DNA from: UBA9676 sp963837105
GTDB taxonomy: Bacteria; Actinomycetota; Actinomycetes; Streptosporangiales; Streptosporangiaceae
Direction of reading: 5' to 3'
Assembly: GCA_963837105.1 (NCBI GenBank)
Contig: CAWIMG010000016.1
Span: forward strand, 301,365 to 365,364
Length of the DNA stretch: 64,000 bases
Shown: one piece after another, positions 17,521-26,551 of the stretch
Layout: every line of letters starts with the position of its first letter
Numbering within the stretch: the first letter of the stretch is position 1
Translations under genes and position numbers: made by a program
The notes under the pieces: model-generated
Databases searched by the model: none
What the model was told of the DNA's origin: nothing
Seen by the model: only the letters and a program-made list of their open reading frames with translations

Positions 17521-18791
17521 CGGCTGATGGCCGCGATCTGCGCTGCCGACACCGAGCCGACCAGCACGGGATTGCCGTTCAGGTACCTGGCCGCTTCGAA
17601 CGCGCCGGTTGAGTTGTGCCAGCGGTTGAACACGATCGGGCCGCCCGCGCCGACGTACTGGATCTGCTTGCCCTGGGCCAGCGCCTTCTTGCCGGCCGCG
17701 AACGAGGTGACCACCGTCTTGCCCGTCCCCGGCGCGGTGACCTTCACAATCCAGGAGTTGAACACCTTCGGGTCGGTGCTCTTCGCCGCGATCATCGCCA
17801 GCGCCATCACGTTGACACCGTCGTAGTAGGTCATCGAGTAGGGGTCGGTACTCCACTGGCTGGGCTTGGGCACCTGGGATGCCGACGCCAGCAGCGAGGA
17901 GTTGAACGTCCGCCAGGCCGCGCCGCTGGGCGGCGCGTAGGGCTGCATGCCCTCGAAGTACTTTGCCATCGCCGACGCGCCGATCGCGCCGTTGACCGCC
18001 TTGAGCCAGGGCGCCTGCAGGGTCACCTCGGTGCCGATCACCGGCAGCAGCCCGTGCAACTGCTGCAGCTCGGACAGGAAGGTAGCGGCGGTCTGCGGGT
18101 CAACCTCGGTGAAGATCACCTGGGGATGGGTGGCCAGGATGTTCTCGATCTCGCTCCGGTACGAGCTCTGGTCGAGCGCGAACGGCTTGTTGTAGACGAT
18201 CGTCCCGCCGAGCCGGGTGAACGCGTTCACCAGCGTGGGCACGTCCGACTGGGCACCCGCGTCGTTGCCGAACACAGCGGCGGCCCGGGTGTAGCCGGCC
18301 TTGTGCGCCCACAGCGCCATGGCGTAGCCCTTGACGTCGTCGGCCGGGGTGATCCGCCAGAAGTACGGGTAACCGGAGTGGTCGAACGCCGCCTGTCCGG
18401 TGTCGGCGAACATCGGCACGTGGCCGGTGTTGAGCAATGGCACGGTCGCCAGCGCCTCGTCGGAACTAGGCCCGAGCACCCCGATCAGCGTGCTCTCGGT
18501 GGCCATCATTTTCTGCGCGGCGGGCACCGCGTCGGCCGGGTCGCCGCGGGTGTCCGCCTGCACGCAGGTGAGCTGGTGGCCGAGAACCCCGCCACCGGCG
18601 TTGATCGGCCGGACAGCCGGGGCGCAGCCGCCGACCATTTCCGGGCCGAAGGCGGCATCCGGCCCGCTGAACGGGTTGAACTCGCCTACCACTAGCGCCG
18701 ACGACGAAGCGCCGCTGCTGCTCGATGACGCGCAGCCGGCCAGGGCGGCCAGGGCGAGCGCGGTTCCCACTGCGATCACGGCGGTTCTCAT
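17517..18791 (-). CDS. ABC transporter substrate-binding lipoprotein (Liv/Urt-like, type I fold)
   Basis: 424 aa from ATG 18791, with GGAGGT seven bases upstream. A lipoprotein signal (MRTAVIAVGTALALAALAGC) ends in the lipobox LAGC. The mature part begins like Peripla_BP_6 proteins (LVVGEFNPFSGPDAAFGPEM, then INAGGGVLGHQLTCVQADTR). It delivers the ligand to the LivHM channel. Its neighbours (DUF1989, RidA) suggest an amide, urea derivative or amine rather than a branched-chain amino acid; this is inference. Confidence 0.9.
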   Translation of the reverse strand: MRTAVIAVGTALALAALAGCASSSSSGASSSALVVGEFNPFSGPDAAFGPEMVGGCAPAVRPINAGGGVLGHQLTCVQADTRGDPADAVPAAQKMMATESTLIGVLGPSSDEALATVPLLNTGHVPMFADTGQAAFDHSGYPYFWRITPADDVKGYAMALWAHKAGYTRAAAVFGNDAGAQSDVPTLVNAFTRLGGTIVYNKPFALDQSSYRSEIENILATHPQVIFTEVDPQTAATFLSELQQLHGLLPVIGTEVTLQAPWLKAVNGAIGASAMAKYFEGMQPYAPPSGAAWRTFNSSLLASASQVPKPSQWSTDPYSMTYYDGVNVMALAMIAAKSTDPKVFNSWIVKVTAPGTGKTVVTSFAAGKKALAQGKQIQYVGAGGPIVFNRWHNSTGAFEAARYLNGNPVLVGSVSAAQIAAISR

Positions 18792-18831
18792 AACGACCTC
18801 CGGATGAGATGTCCTGCCCGCGGGCAGTGCT

Positions 18832-19235
18832 TCAGGGTGCCTGGCCGCCGCTGCCGGGCAGCAGGGCGACCGCCTCGATCTCCACCAGCGCGCCGGGATG
18901 GGCGAGCGCGCTGACCTCGACCAGCGTGCTGGCCGGCCGGGCATCGCCGAAGTAGCGGCGGCGCACAGTGTTGACCGCTTGCCGGTCGGCCATGTGCCGC
19001 AGGTACACCCCGACCCGGGCCACGTCGGCGAAGCTGGCGCCAGTGGCGTCCAGCACGGCCGCGACGTTGCCCAGCACCTGCTCCGTCTGCCTGATCACAC
19101 CCCGTCGCCGACGAGTTCCCCAGCCGCGTCCACCGGCAGCATCCCGGAGATGTAGAGGAAACCGGCCGCCTGCACCGCGTCGGTGTAGTGGCTGATGGGC
19201 TCGGCCAGCTGCCCGGCCAGCCGGATCCGTTTCAC
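18832..19235 (-). CDS. RidA/YjgF-family protein (one frameshift)
   Basis: GTG 19235 (overlapping the DUF1989 stop, GTGA) reads VKRIRLAGQLAEPISHYTDA and LYISGMLPVDAAGELVGDG, then hits a stop at about 19095. Shifting frame at GGGGTGTGATCAGG continues IRQTEQVLGNVAAVLDATG and ends EIEAVALLPGSGGQAP. Joined, it is a normal RidA of about 134 aa, including the conserved RPASTLVEV arginine that binds the carboxylate. RidA proteins hydrolyse reactive enamines/imines formed during amino-compound breakdown. The one-base net loss is probably a sequencing error. Confidence 0.8.
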
Positions 19236-19954
19236 CGCTGGTCCCGCTGTCCGTCCCCGCCCTGCCCCGATGGGGCGTCCCCGGGCTGGTCCTGGGGCAG
19301 GCCGGCGATGCGGACGATGAGCGGGCTCGGGTGGAAGCCGTTGCATGGGTTCAGGTCCTGCGGGCAGGCGGACACCGAGACGATCGCGTCCATCAGCGTC
19401 CGCAGCACCAGCGTGTCGCCGGGCCGGCCGGTGGGGACCTCGTTGCCGAAGCTGCGGTCCGGATGGATGGGCGCGTTCTGGAAGAAGTTGACCGGGTCGG
19501 GGATCTGCCACTCCGCGATCCCCCATGGCGCCAGCGCCTCGGCGAAGTTGGTCCGGCAGCTGCGATGGCCTTCCACCCCGTAGTCGAGCCGGTAGCGCCG
19601 GTCGTCACACATCCCGGTGATGATGTCGTTGCGGCCGACGTCATCCCGGATGATCTCGAACATGGGGCGGCGCCAGTTGCTCTCCAGCTTGTCCCCGGGC
19701 CGGACGGTCAGCCGCAGCAGCGCGGACCGGGTGTGGGTGGTGGACAGCCACTCGGTCCGGTTCTGCCCGGCGAAGGCGACGAGGTCGGCGACCTGCTGGC
19801 CCTCCATGTCGACGATCTCCACCAGCTGGCCCGCCCGGGCGGTGAACGCGGTGCCGTACCCGCCAGGGATGAAGATCTCGCGCTGTGGCGTGCTGCCGCC
19901 GGCCGGGCCGGGCTCCGCCGCCTGCTCATCCCTGACGCTGGCCTCGTCGGTCAT
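19232..19954 (-). CDS. DUF1989 (urea carboxylase-associated) family protein
   Basis: 240 aa. The pattern is that of DUF1989: IPGGYGTAFTARAGQLVEIV, DMEGQQVADLVAF, STTHTRSALLRLTVRPGD, then DDRRYRLDYGVEGHRSCRTN, NPCNGFHPSPLIVRI. Cys and His residues in the last two motifs probably bind metal. Family members accompany urea/amine catabolic genes, but the reaction is not firmly established. It is the first gene of the leftward operon and so a good clue to the transporter's substrate. Confidence 0.85.
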   Translation of the reverse strand: MTDEASVRDEQAAEPGPAGGSTPQREIFIPGGYGTAFTARAGQLVEIVDMEGQQVADLVAFAGQNRTEWLSTTHTRSALLRLTVRPGDKLESNWRRPMFEIIRDDVGRNDIITGMCDDRRYRLDYGVEGHRSCRTNFAEALAPWGIAEWQIPDPVNFFQNAPIHPDRSFGNEVPTGRPGDTLVLRTLMDAIVSVSACPQDLNPCNGFHPSPLIVRIAGLPQDQPGDAPSGQGGDGQRDQR

Positions 19955-20026
19955 GGCGAGGATTGTGCGTCATATAACTTCCCGGTCAAGGGGTACGGCG
20001 GGCCGGTGATCCGCGGGCGCCGGCCT

Positions 20027-21427
20027 TTAGGAGAACCGGGCGATCTGCCGCATCTTGTTCATCGCGTCGAGGGCCGCGACCTTGTAGGCCTCAGCCAGGG
20101 TCGGGTAGTTGAACACCGCGTCGACCAGGTAGTCCACGGTGCCCTGGCAGCCCATCACCGCCTGCCCGATATGAATGAGCTCGGTGGCGCCGGTGCCGAA
20201 CACGTGGACACCCAGCAGGCTGTGATCGTCGGTCGATACCAGCAGCTTCAGCACGCCGTAGGAGTCGCCGATGATCTGGCCGCGGGCCAGTTCCCGGTAC
20301 CGGGCGACACCCACCTCGAACGGCACGCTGGCCTGGGTGAGCTGCTCCTCGGTCCGGCCGATGAAGCTGATCTCGGGGATGCTGTAAATGCCGATCGGCT
20401 GCAGTCCGCCCAGCACGTGCAATGGCTCGCCGCAGGCGTGGTGGGCCGCCACCCGGCCCTGCTCCATGGACGTGGCAGCCAGCGCCGGGAAGCCGATGAC
20501 GTCTCCCACCGCGTAGATGTGCGGCACGGCGGTCCGGTAGACCTCGTCCACCGCGATCCGGCCCCGATCATCGGCGGCCAGGCCGGCCGCGGCGAGGTTG
20601 AGGGTGTCGCTCATGCCCTGCCGCCCGGCCGAGTACATGACCGTCTCCGCCGGGATCTTCTTGCCGCTGCGCAGCATCGCGATGGCGCCGTCCGGCCGCG
20701 CCTGCACCGACTCCACGGTCTCGCCGAACCGGAAGGTGACCAGGAGGTCGCGCAGATGGTACTTGAGCGCCTCGACGACCTCGATGTCGCAGAACTCCAG
20801 CATCCGGTCGCGCTGCTCGACCACGGTGACCTTGGTGCCGAGCGCCGCGAACATGGACGCGTACTCGATCCCGATCACCCCTGCGCCGGCCACCACCATG
20901 GACCGGGGAACCTTGTCCAGGTTCACGATCCCGTCGGAGTCGATGACGGTGCGCTCGTCGAACTCGACGCTGTCCGGCCGGGCCGGCCGGGTGCCGGTGG
21001 CGATCACTATCTTTTCCGCGGTCACCCGGCGCAGCCGGCCGCCGCCGTCGTCCACCGCCACGTCATGCGGGTCGGCGAAGGACGCCGTCCCGGTCAGGAT
21101 CGCGACCCGGTTGCGGGTCAACTGGCTGCGCACCACGTCCATTTCCCGGCCGACCACATGGCTGGTCCGGGCGGCCAGGTCGGCGATGGTGATCTCGTCC
21201 TTGAGCCGGTAGCTCTGCCCGTACATCGCCCGCTGGTCGATGCCGGTGAGGTAGAGCACGGCCTCACGCAGGGTCTTGGATGGGATCGTCCCGGTGTTCA
21301 GGCAGACCCCGCCGATCATGTCGCGGCGTTCCACGATCGCCACCCGGCGCTCGAGCTTGGCGGCGGCGATGGCCGCCTTCTGCCCGCCCGGGCCGGATCC
21401 GATCACCAGCAAGTCGAAGTCGTACAC
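20027..21427 (-). CDS. sthA: Soluble pyridine nucleotide transhydrogenase (Si-specific)
   Basis: About 466 aa from GTG 21427 (MYDFDLLVIGSG); an upstream in-frame start adds 12 residues not normal for the family. FAD motif VIGSGPGGQKAAIAA, then GGVCLNTGTIPSKTLREA. The second cysteine of the disulfide of lipoamide dehydrogenases is replaced by Thr, the mark of SthA. A second Rossmann motif (VVAGAGVIGIEYASMF) and a C-terminal dimerisation domain follow. It transfers hydride between NADPH and NAD in the cytoplasm. It stands alone, 72 bp upstream of the DUF1989 operon. Confidence 0.92.
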   Translation of the reverse strand: MYDFDLLVIGSGPGGQKAAIAAAKLERRVAIVERRDMIGGVCLNTGTIPSKTLREAVLYLTGIDQRAMYGQSYRLKDEITIADLAARTSHVVGREMDVVRSQLTRNRVAILTGTASFADPHDVAVDDGGGRLRRVTAEKIVIATGTRPARPDSVEFDERTVIDSDGIVNLDKVPRSMVVAGAGVIGIEYASMFAALGTKVTVVEQRDRMLEFCDIEVVEALKYHLRDLLVTFRFGETVESVQARPDGAIAMLRSGKKIPAETVMYSAGRQGMSDTLNLAAAGLAADDRGRIAVDEVYRTAVPHIYAVGDVIGFPALAATSMEQGRVAAHHACGEPLHVLGGLQPIGIYSIPEISFIGRTEEQLTQASVPFEVGVARYRELARGQIIGDSYGVLKLLVSTDDHSLLGVHVFGTGATELIHIGQAVMGCQGTVDYLVDAVFNYPTLAEAYKVAALDAMNKMRQIARFS

Positions 21428-21534
21428 AGCTACCAGTGTGCCGATGGAAGGCCCGCCGCCCAAGCCTCCCGCCGCGCCGTCGGTGGCCGGGCCTAGCCTG
21501 GGTCCGGGTGCCGTGACCCCTGGAGGGAACCTCG

Positions 21535-21918
21535 ATGGCCGACGCCGACGACGTGCGCCGCCTGGCGCTGGCGCTGCCCGGGGTGGAAGAGATCGACAGT
21601 GACGGCTTCGACTTCCGGGTGGGCGGCAAGGGGTTCGTCTGGTCCTATCCCGAGCGCAGGCCGGGCCAGCGCCGGGTCATCCGCAGCGACATCGCGGTGC
21701 TGTTCGTCGGGGACGAGGCTGAGAAACAGGCGCTGCTGCTGGGTGAGCCGGGGCTGTTCTTCACCGCGCCCGGATACGACGGCTGGCCGCTGGTGATGCT
21801 GCGGCTGGCGGAGGTGGACCTGCCACGGCTGGCGGAACTGGTGAGCGACGCCTGGCGGATGCGGGCCCCCGCCACTCTCACCGACAGGCCCGCCCGGGAT
21901 GCGGGCACAGGTCCGTGA
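21535..21918 (+). CDS. MmcQ/YjbR family protein
   Basis: 127 aa from ATG 21535, preceded by TGGAGGGAACCTCG. Starts MADADDVRRLALALPGVEEI, the usual opening of YjbR proteins, then FDFRVGGKGFVWSYPE, FFTAPGYDGWPLVMLRLAEV and ELVSDAWRMRAP. The fold is double-wing-like and is sometimes called DNA-binding; its role is not established. Divergent from sthA. Confidence 0.85.
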   Translation: MADADDVRRLALALPGVEEIDSDGFDFRVGGKGFVWSYPERRPGQRRVIRSDIAVLFVGDEAEKQALLLGEPGLFFTAPGYDGWPLVMLRLAEVDLPRLAELVSDAWRMRAPATLTDRPARDAGTGP

Positions 21919-21990
21919 GCCGGCGCGGCCCGGACTTACTCCCCCGTCTCCCGCACCCGGCCCGTCGGCGACCGGCCGTAGGTTACCCAT

Positions 21991-22383
21991 GTGGACAGTC
22001 CCGGCCAGCGAGATGACCCCGGCACCGCCGTTCAGCACCGGCTGCGCGCGGCGCTCGGGCAGGCGCTGCGGCGCCGGGACAGCATCGCCGTGGCGGCGCT
22101 GCGCTCGGCCCTGAGCGCGATCGGCAATGCGCAGGCGGTGAGCCCAGCGGCGCCGGCGGCCGGGCCCAGCAGCGAGCATCTGGCCGGGGCGCGGGCTGGC
22201 CTGGGCGCCGGGGAAGCCCCCCGCCGCCACCTGACTGCCGCCCAGGTCGAACAGGTCATCCAGGCCGAGATCAGCCAACGCCAGCAGGCCGCCCGCGGCT
22301 ACGAACGGGCCGGCCAGCCCGGCCGTGCGCAGCGGCTGCGGGCCGAGGCGGACGTGCTCGCAGCCGCCGCGCGCGGCCGGTGA
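21991..22383 (+). CDS. GatB/YqeY-like domain protein
   Basis: 130 aa from GTG 21991. After a short polar tail it reads QHRLRAALGQALRRRDSIAV and AALRSALSAIGNAQAV, then HLTAAQVEQVIQAEISQRQQ and an alanine-rich end. This follows the YqeY tRNA-binding helical domain (LR-A---KD---LR-L---I), though the C-terminal half is shortened. A role in RNA binding is possible but not shown. The small acidic protein gene follows by about 90 bp. Confidence 0.65.
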   Translation: MDSPGQRDDPGTAVQHRLRAALGQALRRRDSIAVAALRSALSAIGNAQAVSPAAPAAGPSSEHLAGARAGLGAGEAPRRHLTAAQVEQVIQAEISQRQQAARGYERAGQPGRAQRLRAEADVLAAAARGR

Positions 22384-22469
22384 CAGCCCGGACAGCCAGT
22401 CCGGCAGCGGCGCGCATGAACGGGCGGCTGGCCGGGAAGGCCAGGACCGGGAATAGCGAGGAGCCGGCG

Positions 22470-22688
22470 ATGGGCATCTTTTCCTGGTTCGCGGCGAGGT
22501 TCGCCGCCACCCGGAACCCGGAGGAGCCGGGGTGGGTCGCCCGTTCGGTCTTCCCGCCGCCTGGCCCGGACAACCCCAGGCTCGACGAGATCGAGCGGGC
22601 CGCGGCCGCGGATGTCGAGGCGATGGAAAAGGAAAAGCGGACCTATTTCCGCCCGGACGCACCGGGTGACATTGAAGACGATCTGTAA
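22470..22688 (+). CDS. Hypothetical acidic small protein, 72 aa
   Basis: ATG 22470 is chosen because GAGGAG lies 8 bases upstream; a longer reading from 22380 has no ribosome-binding site. The protein opens MGIFSWFAARFAATRN, then has a Pro-rich patch and an acidic helix DEIERAAAADVEAMEKEKRT, ending DAPGDIEDDL. Not recognised. The amphipathic N-terminus could touch the membrane. It converges with galK. Confidence 0.6.
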   Translation: MGIFSWFAARFAATRNPEEPGWVARSVFPPPGPDNPRLDEIERAAAADVEAMEKEKRTYFRPDAPGDIEDDL

Positions 22689-22730
22689 GAGGCCCAGCTG
22701 ATGGGCAGCGCCAGCCGGTAGCCGCGCCGG

Positions 22731-23909
22731 TCAGCTCATCCGGCGGGCAGCCGGGGCAGGCCGGGCCGGCCTGACGGCCGGAGCCTGCCAGCCCCGCCCG
22801 GCAAAGACGCCGGTCACTGCGGCTGCCACGCCATCGGCCGCACCGGCCGGCGCCAGTGCGATCACCGAGCCGCCGAACCCGCCGCCGGTCATCCGGGCCC
22901 CGAGAGCGCCCGCCCCGAGCGCGGCCGCCACCGTGGCGTCGGCCTCCGGCCAGGACACCTCGAAGTCGTCCCGCAGCGACACGTGGGAGGCGGTCAGCAG
23001 GCGGCCCACCTCGCCCGGGCGGCCGGCCCGGAGCAGCCCGGTGGTGTCCAGGACGCGCTGGTTCTCGGTGACGACATGCCGGGCACGCCGCCGCAGCACC
23101 GGATCGGCCAGCCCCGCCAGCGGGCCGGTGCCGGTGATGTCTCGCAGCGACCGCACCCCGAGCGCGCGGGCCGCCTGCTGGCAGGCCAGCTTGCGGTCGG
23201 CATAACCGCCATCGGTCAGTTCGTGCTGCACCCGGGTGTCGATGACCAGCAGCACCAGCCCCGCCGCAGGCGGGTCGAAGGGCACCGCGGTGCCGGTCCC
23301 GGCCCGGCAGTCGAGCAGCAGCACATGACCGGCCTGGCCGAGCAGGACAGCCAGCTGGTCCATCGGCCCGGTGGGTACCCCGACGAAGTCGTTCTCCGCC
23401 CGGCGGCCCAGCACCGCCAGGTCCGGCCGTGGCACATCCAGCCGGTAGAGCCCGGCCAGCGCCAGGCCGGCCGCGCACGCCAGGGCCGCTGACGAGGACA
23501 GGCCGGCCCCGGCCGGCAGGTCGGCGTCGATGGCCAGGCTGGCGCCTTCGATCCGGTGACCAGCTGCGCGCAGCGCCCAGGCCAGTCCGGCCGGGTATGC
23601 CGTCCATCCGGCAGGACGGCCCGGCGCGAGGGCGGTGACCGGCACCGTGAGCACGTCCCCGCCCTGCTGGCGCGATACCAGCGCGAGCAGGCCGTCGCCA
23701 CGGGCGGCGGCCGCCACGCAAACGCCCGCGCCGATCGCGAATGGCAGCGCGAATCCCTCGTTGTAGTCGGTGTGCTCGCCGATCAGATTCACCCGGCCGG
23801 GGGCATACCAGACGCCTTCAGGCGGCCGCCCGAAGGCGTCCGCGAACAGCCGGGCCGCACCCGGGCCGGGCTCAGTGACCGGCGGCTCGGTCACCGGCTG
23901 CCCGGTCAT
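22731..23909 (-). CDS. galK: Galactokinase
   Basis: 392 aa GHMP kinase. Motif 1 GRVNLIGEHTDYNEGFALPF (galactose recognition), motif 2 PAGAGLSSSAALACAAGLAL (ATP loop), motif 3 ARMTGGGFGGSVIAL. It phosphorylates galactose at O1 in the Leloir pathway. It lies 19 bp behind galE in the same direction. No galT is present here, so galactose-1-P uridylyltransferase must be encoded elsewhere. Confidence 0.95.
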   Translation of the reverse strand: MTGQPVTEPPVTEPGPGAARLFADAFGRPPEGVWYAPGRVNLIGEHTDYNEGFALPFAIGAGVCVAAAARGDGLLALVSRQQGGDVLTVPVTALAPGRPAGWTAYPAGLAWALRAAGHRIEGASLAIDADLPAGAGLSSSAALACAAGLALAGLYRLDVPRPDLAVLGRRAENDFVGVPTGPMDQLAVLLGQAGHVLLLDCRAGTGTAVPFDPPAAGLVLLVIDTRVQHELTDGGYADRKLACQQAARALGVRSLRDITGTGPLAGLADPVLRRRARHVVTENQRVLDTTGLLRAGRPGEVGRLLTASHVSLRDDFEVSWPEADATVAAALGAGALGARMTGGGFGGSVIALAPAGAADGVAAAVTGVFAGRGWQAPAVRPARPAPAARRMS

Positions 23910-23928
23910 CAGGTACCTGGCCGACGCA

Positions 23929-24900
23929 TCAGACGCCGGCCCCGGCGGTCGCGAACGCCCATGCGTCGGCGGCCATCTCCAGCAGGCCCCGCTCCGGCCG
24001 CCAGCCCAGTTCGGCGGTGATGCGCCGGGACGAGGCCACCAGCACGGCCGGGTCGCCGGGCCGCCGCGGCGCCATCGCGCAGCCGATCTCCCGCCCGGTC
24101 ACCTCCCGGCAGGCGGCCAGCACCTCCAGGTTCGAAAAGCCCGACCCGCTGCCCAGGTTGTAGACCTTGTGCTCCCCCGGTGCGTAGGCGGCCAGCGCCA
24201 GCAGGTGCGCGGTGGCCAGGTCGGTGACGTGGATGTAGTCCCGGACACAGGTGCCGTCCGGCGTCGGGTAGTCGTCTCCGAAGATGCTGACCTGCCCGGT
24301 CCCGCGCCGTGCCACCGCCAGGATGTTCGGGATGAGATGAGTCTCCACCGCATGCCGCTCCCCCAGCCAGTCGCCCGCGGGACCAGGGTGCGCGCCCGCG
24401 ACATTGAAGTACCGCAAGCTGACCGCGCCGATCCCGTGCATCCGGGCATGCTCGGCCAGCGCGGTGTCCACGGCCAGCTTGGACGCGCCGTAAGGATTGG
24501 TGGGCCGGGCCGGCGCGGCCTCGTCAATGGGCACCGACTCCGGCTCCCCGTACACCGCCGCGGTCGAGGAGAAGACAAGCGAGCCAGTGCCGTGGGCGCG
24601 CATGGCCGCCAGCAGCGCCAGTGTCCCGCCCAGGTTGTCCTGCCAGTAGCGGGCCGGCTGGGCGACCGACTCGGCAACCAGCGAGCGGGCCGCGAAATGC
24701 AGCACCGCGTCGATGCCGTCCGCCAGCACCGGCCCCGCTTCGCGCACATCCCCGCGCACGAGCCGGGCCCCGGCCGGCACCGCATCGGCGTGGCCGGTGG
24801 ACAGGTCGTCCAGCACCGTCACCTGGTGGCCGCCGGCGATCAGCCGGGCCGCCACCACGCTCCCGATGTCGCCGGCGCCGCCGGTGACAAGCAGCCTCAT
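23929..24900 (-). CDS. galE: UDP-glucose 4-epimerase
   Basis: 323 aa extended SDR. NAD motif VTGGAGDIGSVVAARL (G-x2-G-x2-G), catalytic Tyr-x3-Lys in NPYGASKLAVD with preceding SSTAAVYG, and C-terminal substrate motifs (NLGSGSGFSNLEVL, then RPGDPAVLVASS). It interconverts UDP-galactose and UDP-glucose. First gene of the galE-galK pair; divergent from the ferredoxin-P450 pair. Confidence 0.94.
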   Translation of the reverse strand: MRLLVTGGAGDIGSVVAARLIAGGHQVTVLDDLSTGHADAVPAGARLVRGDVREAGPVLADGIDAVLHFAARSLVAESVAQPARYWQDNLGGTLALLAAMRAHGTGSLVFSSTAAVYGEPESVPIDEAAPARPTNPYGASKLAVDTALAEHARMHGIGAVSLRYFNVAGAHPGPAGDWLGERHAVETHLIPNILAVARRGTGQVSIFGDDYPTPDGTCVRDYIHVTDLATAHLLALAAYAPGEHKVYNLGSGSGFSNLEVLAACREVTGREIGCAMAPRRPGDPAVLVASSRRITAELGWRPERGLLEMAADAWAFATAGAGV

Positions 24901-25063
24901 CCGCCCTCCTCCCGGCCAGCCTGCCGACGCAGCCTAGCCGAGCCGGGCCGGGCGGGCGTGGCGCCGGGCCATATGCTCGATGAGGGTGGCTGCGCGCCGC
25001 CCGGCCGCCCGGCCGCCCGGCGCCCGCTCACCCGGGCCGGCCCGCACAGACGGGAACCGCGCA

Positions 25064-25264
25064 GTGAAGGTGCAGATCGACCACGAGCGCTGCCAGGGGC
25101 ACGGCCGCTGCTATGACCTTGCCCCCAGCCTGTTCGGCGAGGACGACGAGGGCTACGGGCAGGTTCTCGGTGACGGCGTGGTGCCGGCGGCCGCGGCCCG
25201 GCAGGCGCGGCTGGCCGCCGCCAACTGCCCCGAGCGCGCGATCGAGGTCCGCGGGGAGGCGTGA
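25064..25264 (+). CDS. Ferredoxin of the [3Fe-4S]/[4Fe-4S] single-cluster type (P450 partner)
   Basis: 66 aa from GTG 25064. Begins VKVQIDHERCQGHGRCYDLA and ends with AAANCPERAIEV. The cluster motif is C-x2-H-x2-C...C-P: the second Cys is His, which is common in ferredoxins that serve actinobacterial P450s. It is separated by one base from the P450 start and so is very likely its electron donor. Confidence 0.9.
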   Translation: MKVQIDHERCQGHGRCYDLAPSLFGEDDEGYGQVLGDGVVPAAAARQARLAAANCPERAIEVRGEA

Positions 25265-25265
25265 C

Positions 25266-26537
25266 GTGGCCGCCGACGACCGCTTCCGGACCGGTCCGCG
25301 GGAGCCTGGCGACGACCGGCCGCAGGGCACCCGCAGTGAGATCATCACCGGGCGGGTGACCGACTGGGCGACTGACTTCTCGCACCTGGAGCCGGAGTGG
25401 TCCGCCGACCCCTACCCGATCCAGGACGACCTGCGGCAGCGCTGCCCGATCGCGCATACCCAGCGGTTCGGCGGCGGGTGGCTGCCCACCCGGTACCAGG
25501 ATGTGGCGGCGATCGCCTACGACACCGAGCGGTTCTCCTCCCGGGCGATCATCGTGAGCCACTTCCGGCCGCCACCCGAACTGGCGCCGGTGGGCGGCTC
25601 GCCGCCGATCTCCTCCGATCCGCCGTTCCACCATGATGCGCGCAAGCTGCTGCTCCCCGCCTTCACCCGGTCAGCGGTGGCCCGGCTGGAGCCGGCCACC
25701 CGCGCGTTCTGCCATTCGCTCATCGATGCGCTGACCGGCCGGGACGTGGTGGACGCCGCCCAGGAGTATGCACAGCACATCCCGATGCGGGTCATCGCCG
25801 ACATGCTCGGCTTCCCGCCGGAGGACGGCCCGCAGTTCCGCGAGTTCGTCGAGGACCTGATGGAGGGCATCAACCTGCCGCCGGAGGAGCGCATCACCGC
25901 GGTGTCCCGGCTGTTCGAGTACCTGCTCGACCAGGTCAGGGATCACCTGGACCATCCGCGGGACGACCTCACGAGCTACCTGATCGACGCCGAACTCCAC
26001 GGCCGCAAGCTCGGCCCGGACCATGTCACCGGCACGATGGCGCTGCTGCTGATCGCCGGCATCGACACCAGCTGGAGCGCGATCGGCGCGTCGCTGTGGC
26101 ATCTGGCCACCACCCCGGCCGACCGGGAACGGCTGGTCGCCGAGCCCGGCCTGCTGCGGGTCGCGCTGGAGGAGTTCCTCCGCGCCTACGCGCCGGTCAC
26201 CATGGCGCGGCTGGTCAGGCAGGACATGCACTGGCGCGGCGCCGACATGAAGGCCGACGACTGGATCCTGCTGTCGTTCCCGGCGGCCAACCGGGACCCG
26301 GCCCAGTTCGACCGGGCGGGTGAGGTCATCATCGACCGCGAGGTCAACCGGCACGCCGCCTTCGGCCTGGGCATCCACCGCTGTGTCGGCTCACACCTGG
26401 CGCGAATGGAACTGCGGGTCGCGCTGGAGACCTGGCTGGCCCGCATCCCCTCGTTCACCCTCGCCGACCCGGCGGCGGTGAGATGGTCAGCGGGTCAGAT
26501 CCGCGGGCCGCGGGCACTCCCGCTGCGCATCGGCTGA
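25266..26537 (+). CDS. Cytochrome P450
   Basis: 423 aa from GTG 25266, one base after the ferredoxin stop; longer in-frame readings overlap the ferredoxin. I-helix LLIAGIDTSWSAIG with the acid-alcohol D-T pair, ExxR in EEFLRAYAPV, and heme loop FGLGIHRCVGSHLARME with the cysteine thiolate. C-terminal IRGPRALPLRIG is usual. Bacterial class I P450. The substrate is unknown; there is no biosynthetic gene cluster around it, which argues for a catabolic or detoxifying role. Confidence 0.95.
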   Translation: MAADDRFRTGPREPGDDRPQGTRSEIITGRVTDWATDFSHLEPEWSADPYPIQDDLRQRCPIAHTQRFGGGWLPTRYQDVAAIAYDTERFSSRAIIVSHFRPPPELAPVGGSPPISSDPPFHHDARKLLLPAFTRSAVARLEPATRAFCHSLIDALTGRDVVDAAQEYAQHIPMRVIADMLGFPPEDGPQFREFVEDLMEGINLPPEERITAVSRLFEYLLDQVRDHLDHPRDDLTSYLIDAELHGRKLGPDHVTGTMALLLIAGIDTSWSAIGASLWHLATTPADRERLVAEPGLLRVALEEFLRAYAPVTMARLVRQDMHWRGADMKADDWILLSFPAANRDPAQFDRAGEVIIDREVNRHAAFGLGIHRCVGSHLARMELRVALETWLARIPSFTLADPAAVRWSAGQIRGPRALPLRIG

Positions 26538-26551
26538 CCGCCGCGGCAGGC

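Noticed and set aside
19331..21496. Plus-strand open frame of about 720 codons across DUF1989 and sthA
   Set aside because: It spans two real minus-strand genes and the gap between them; the translation is low-complexity.
22731..24900. Complete Leloir galactose operon
   Set aside because: Only galE and galK are present; no galT in the window.
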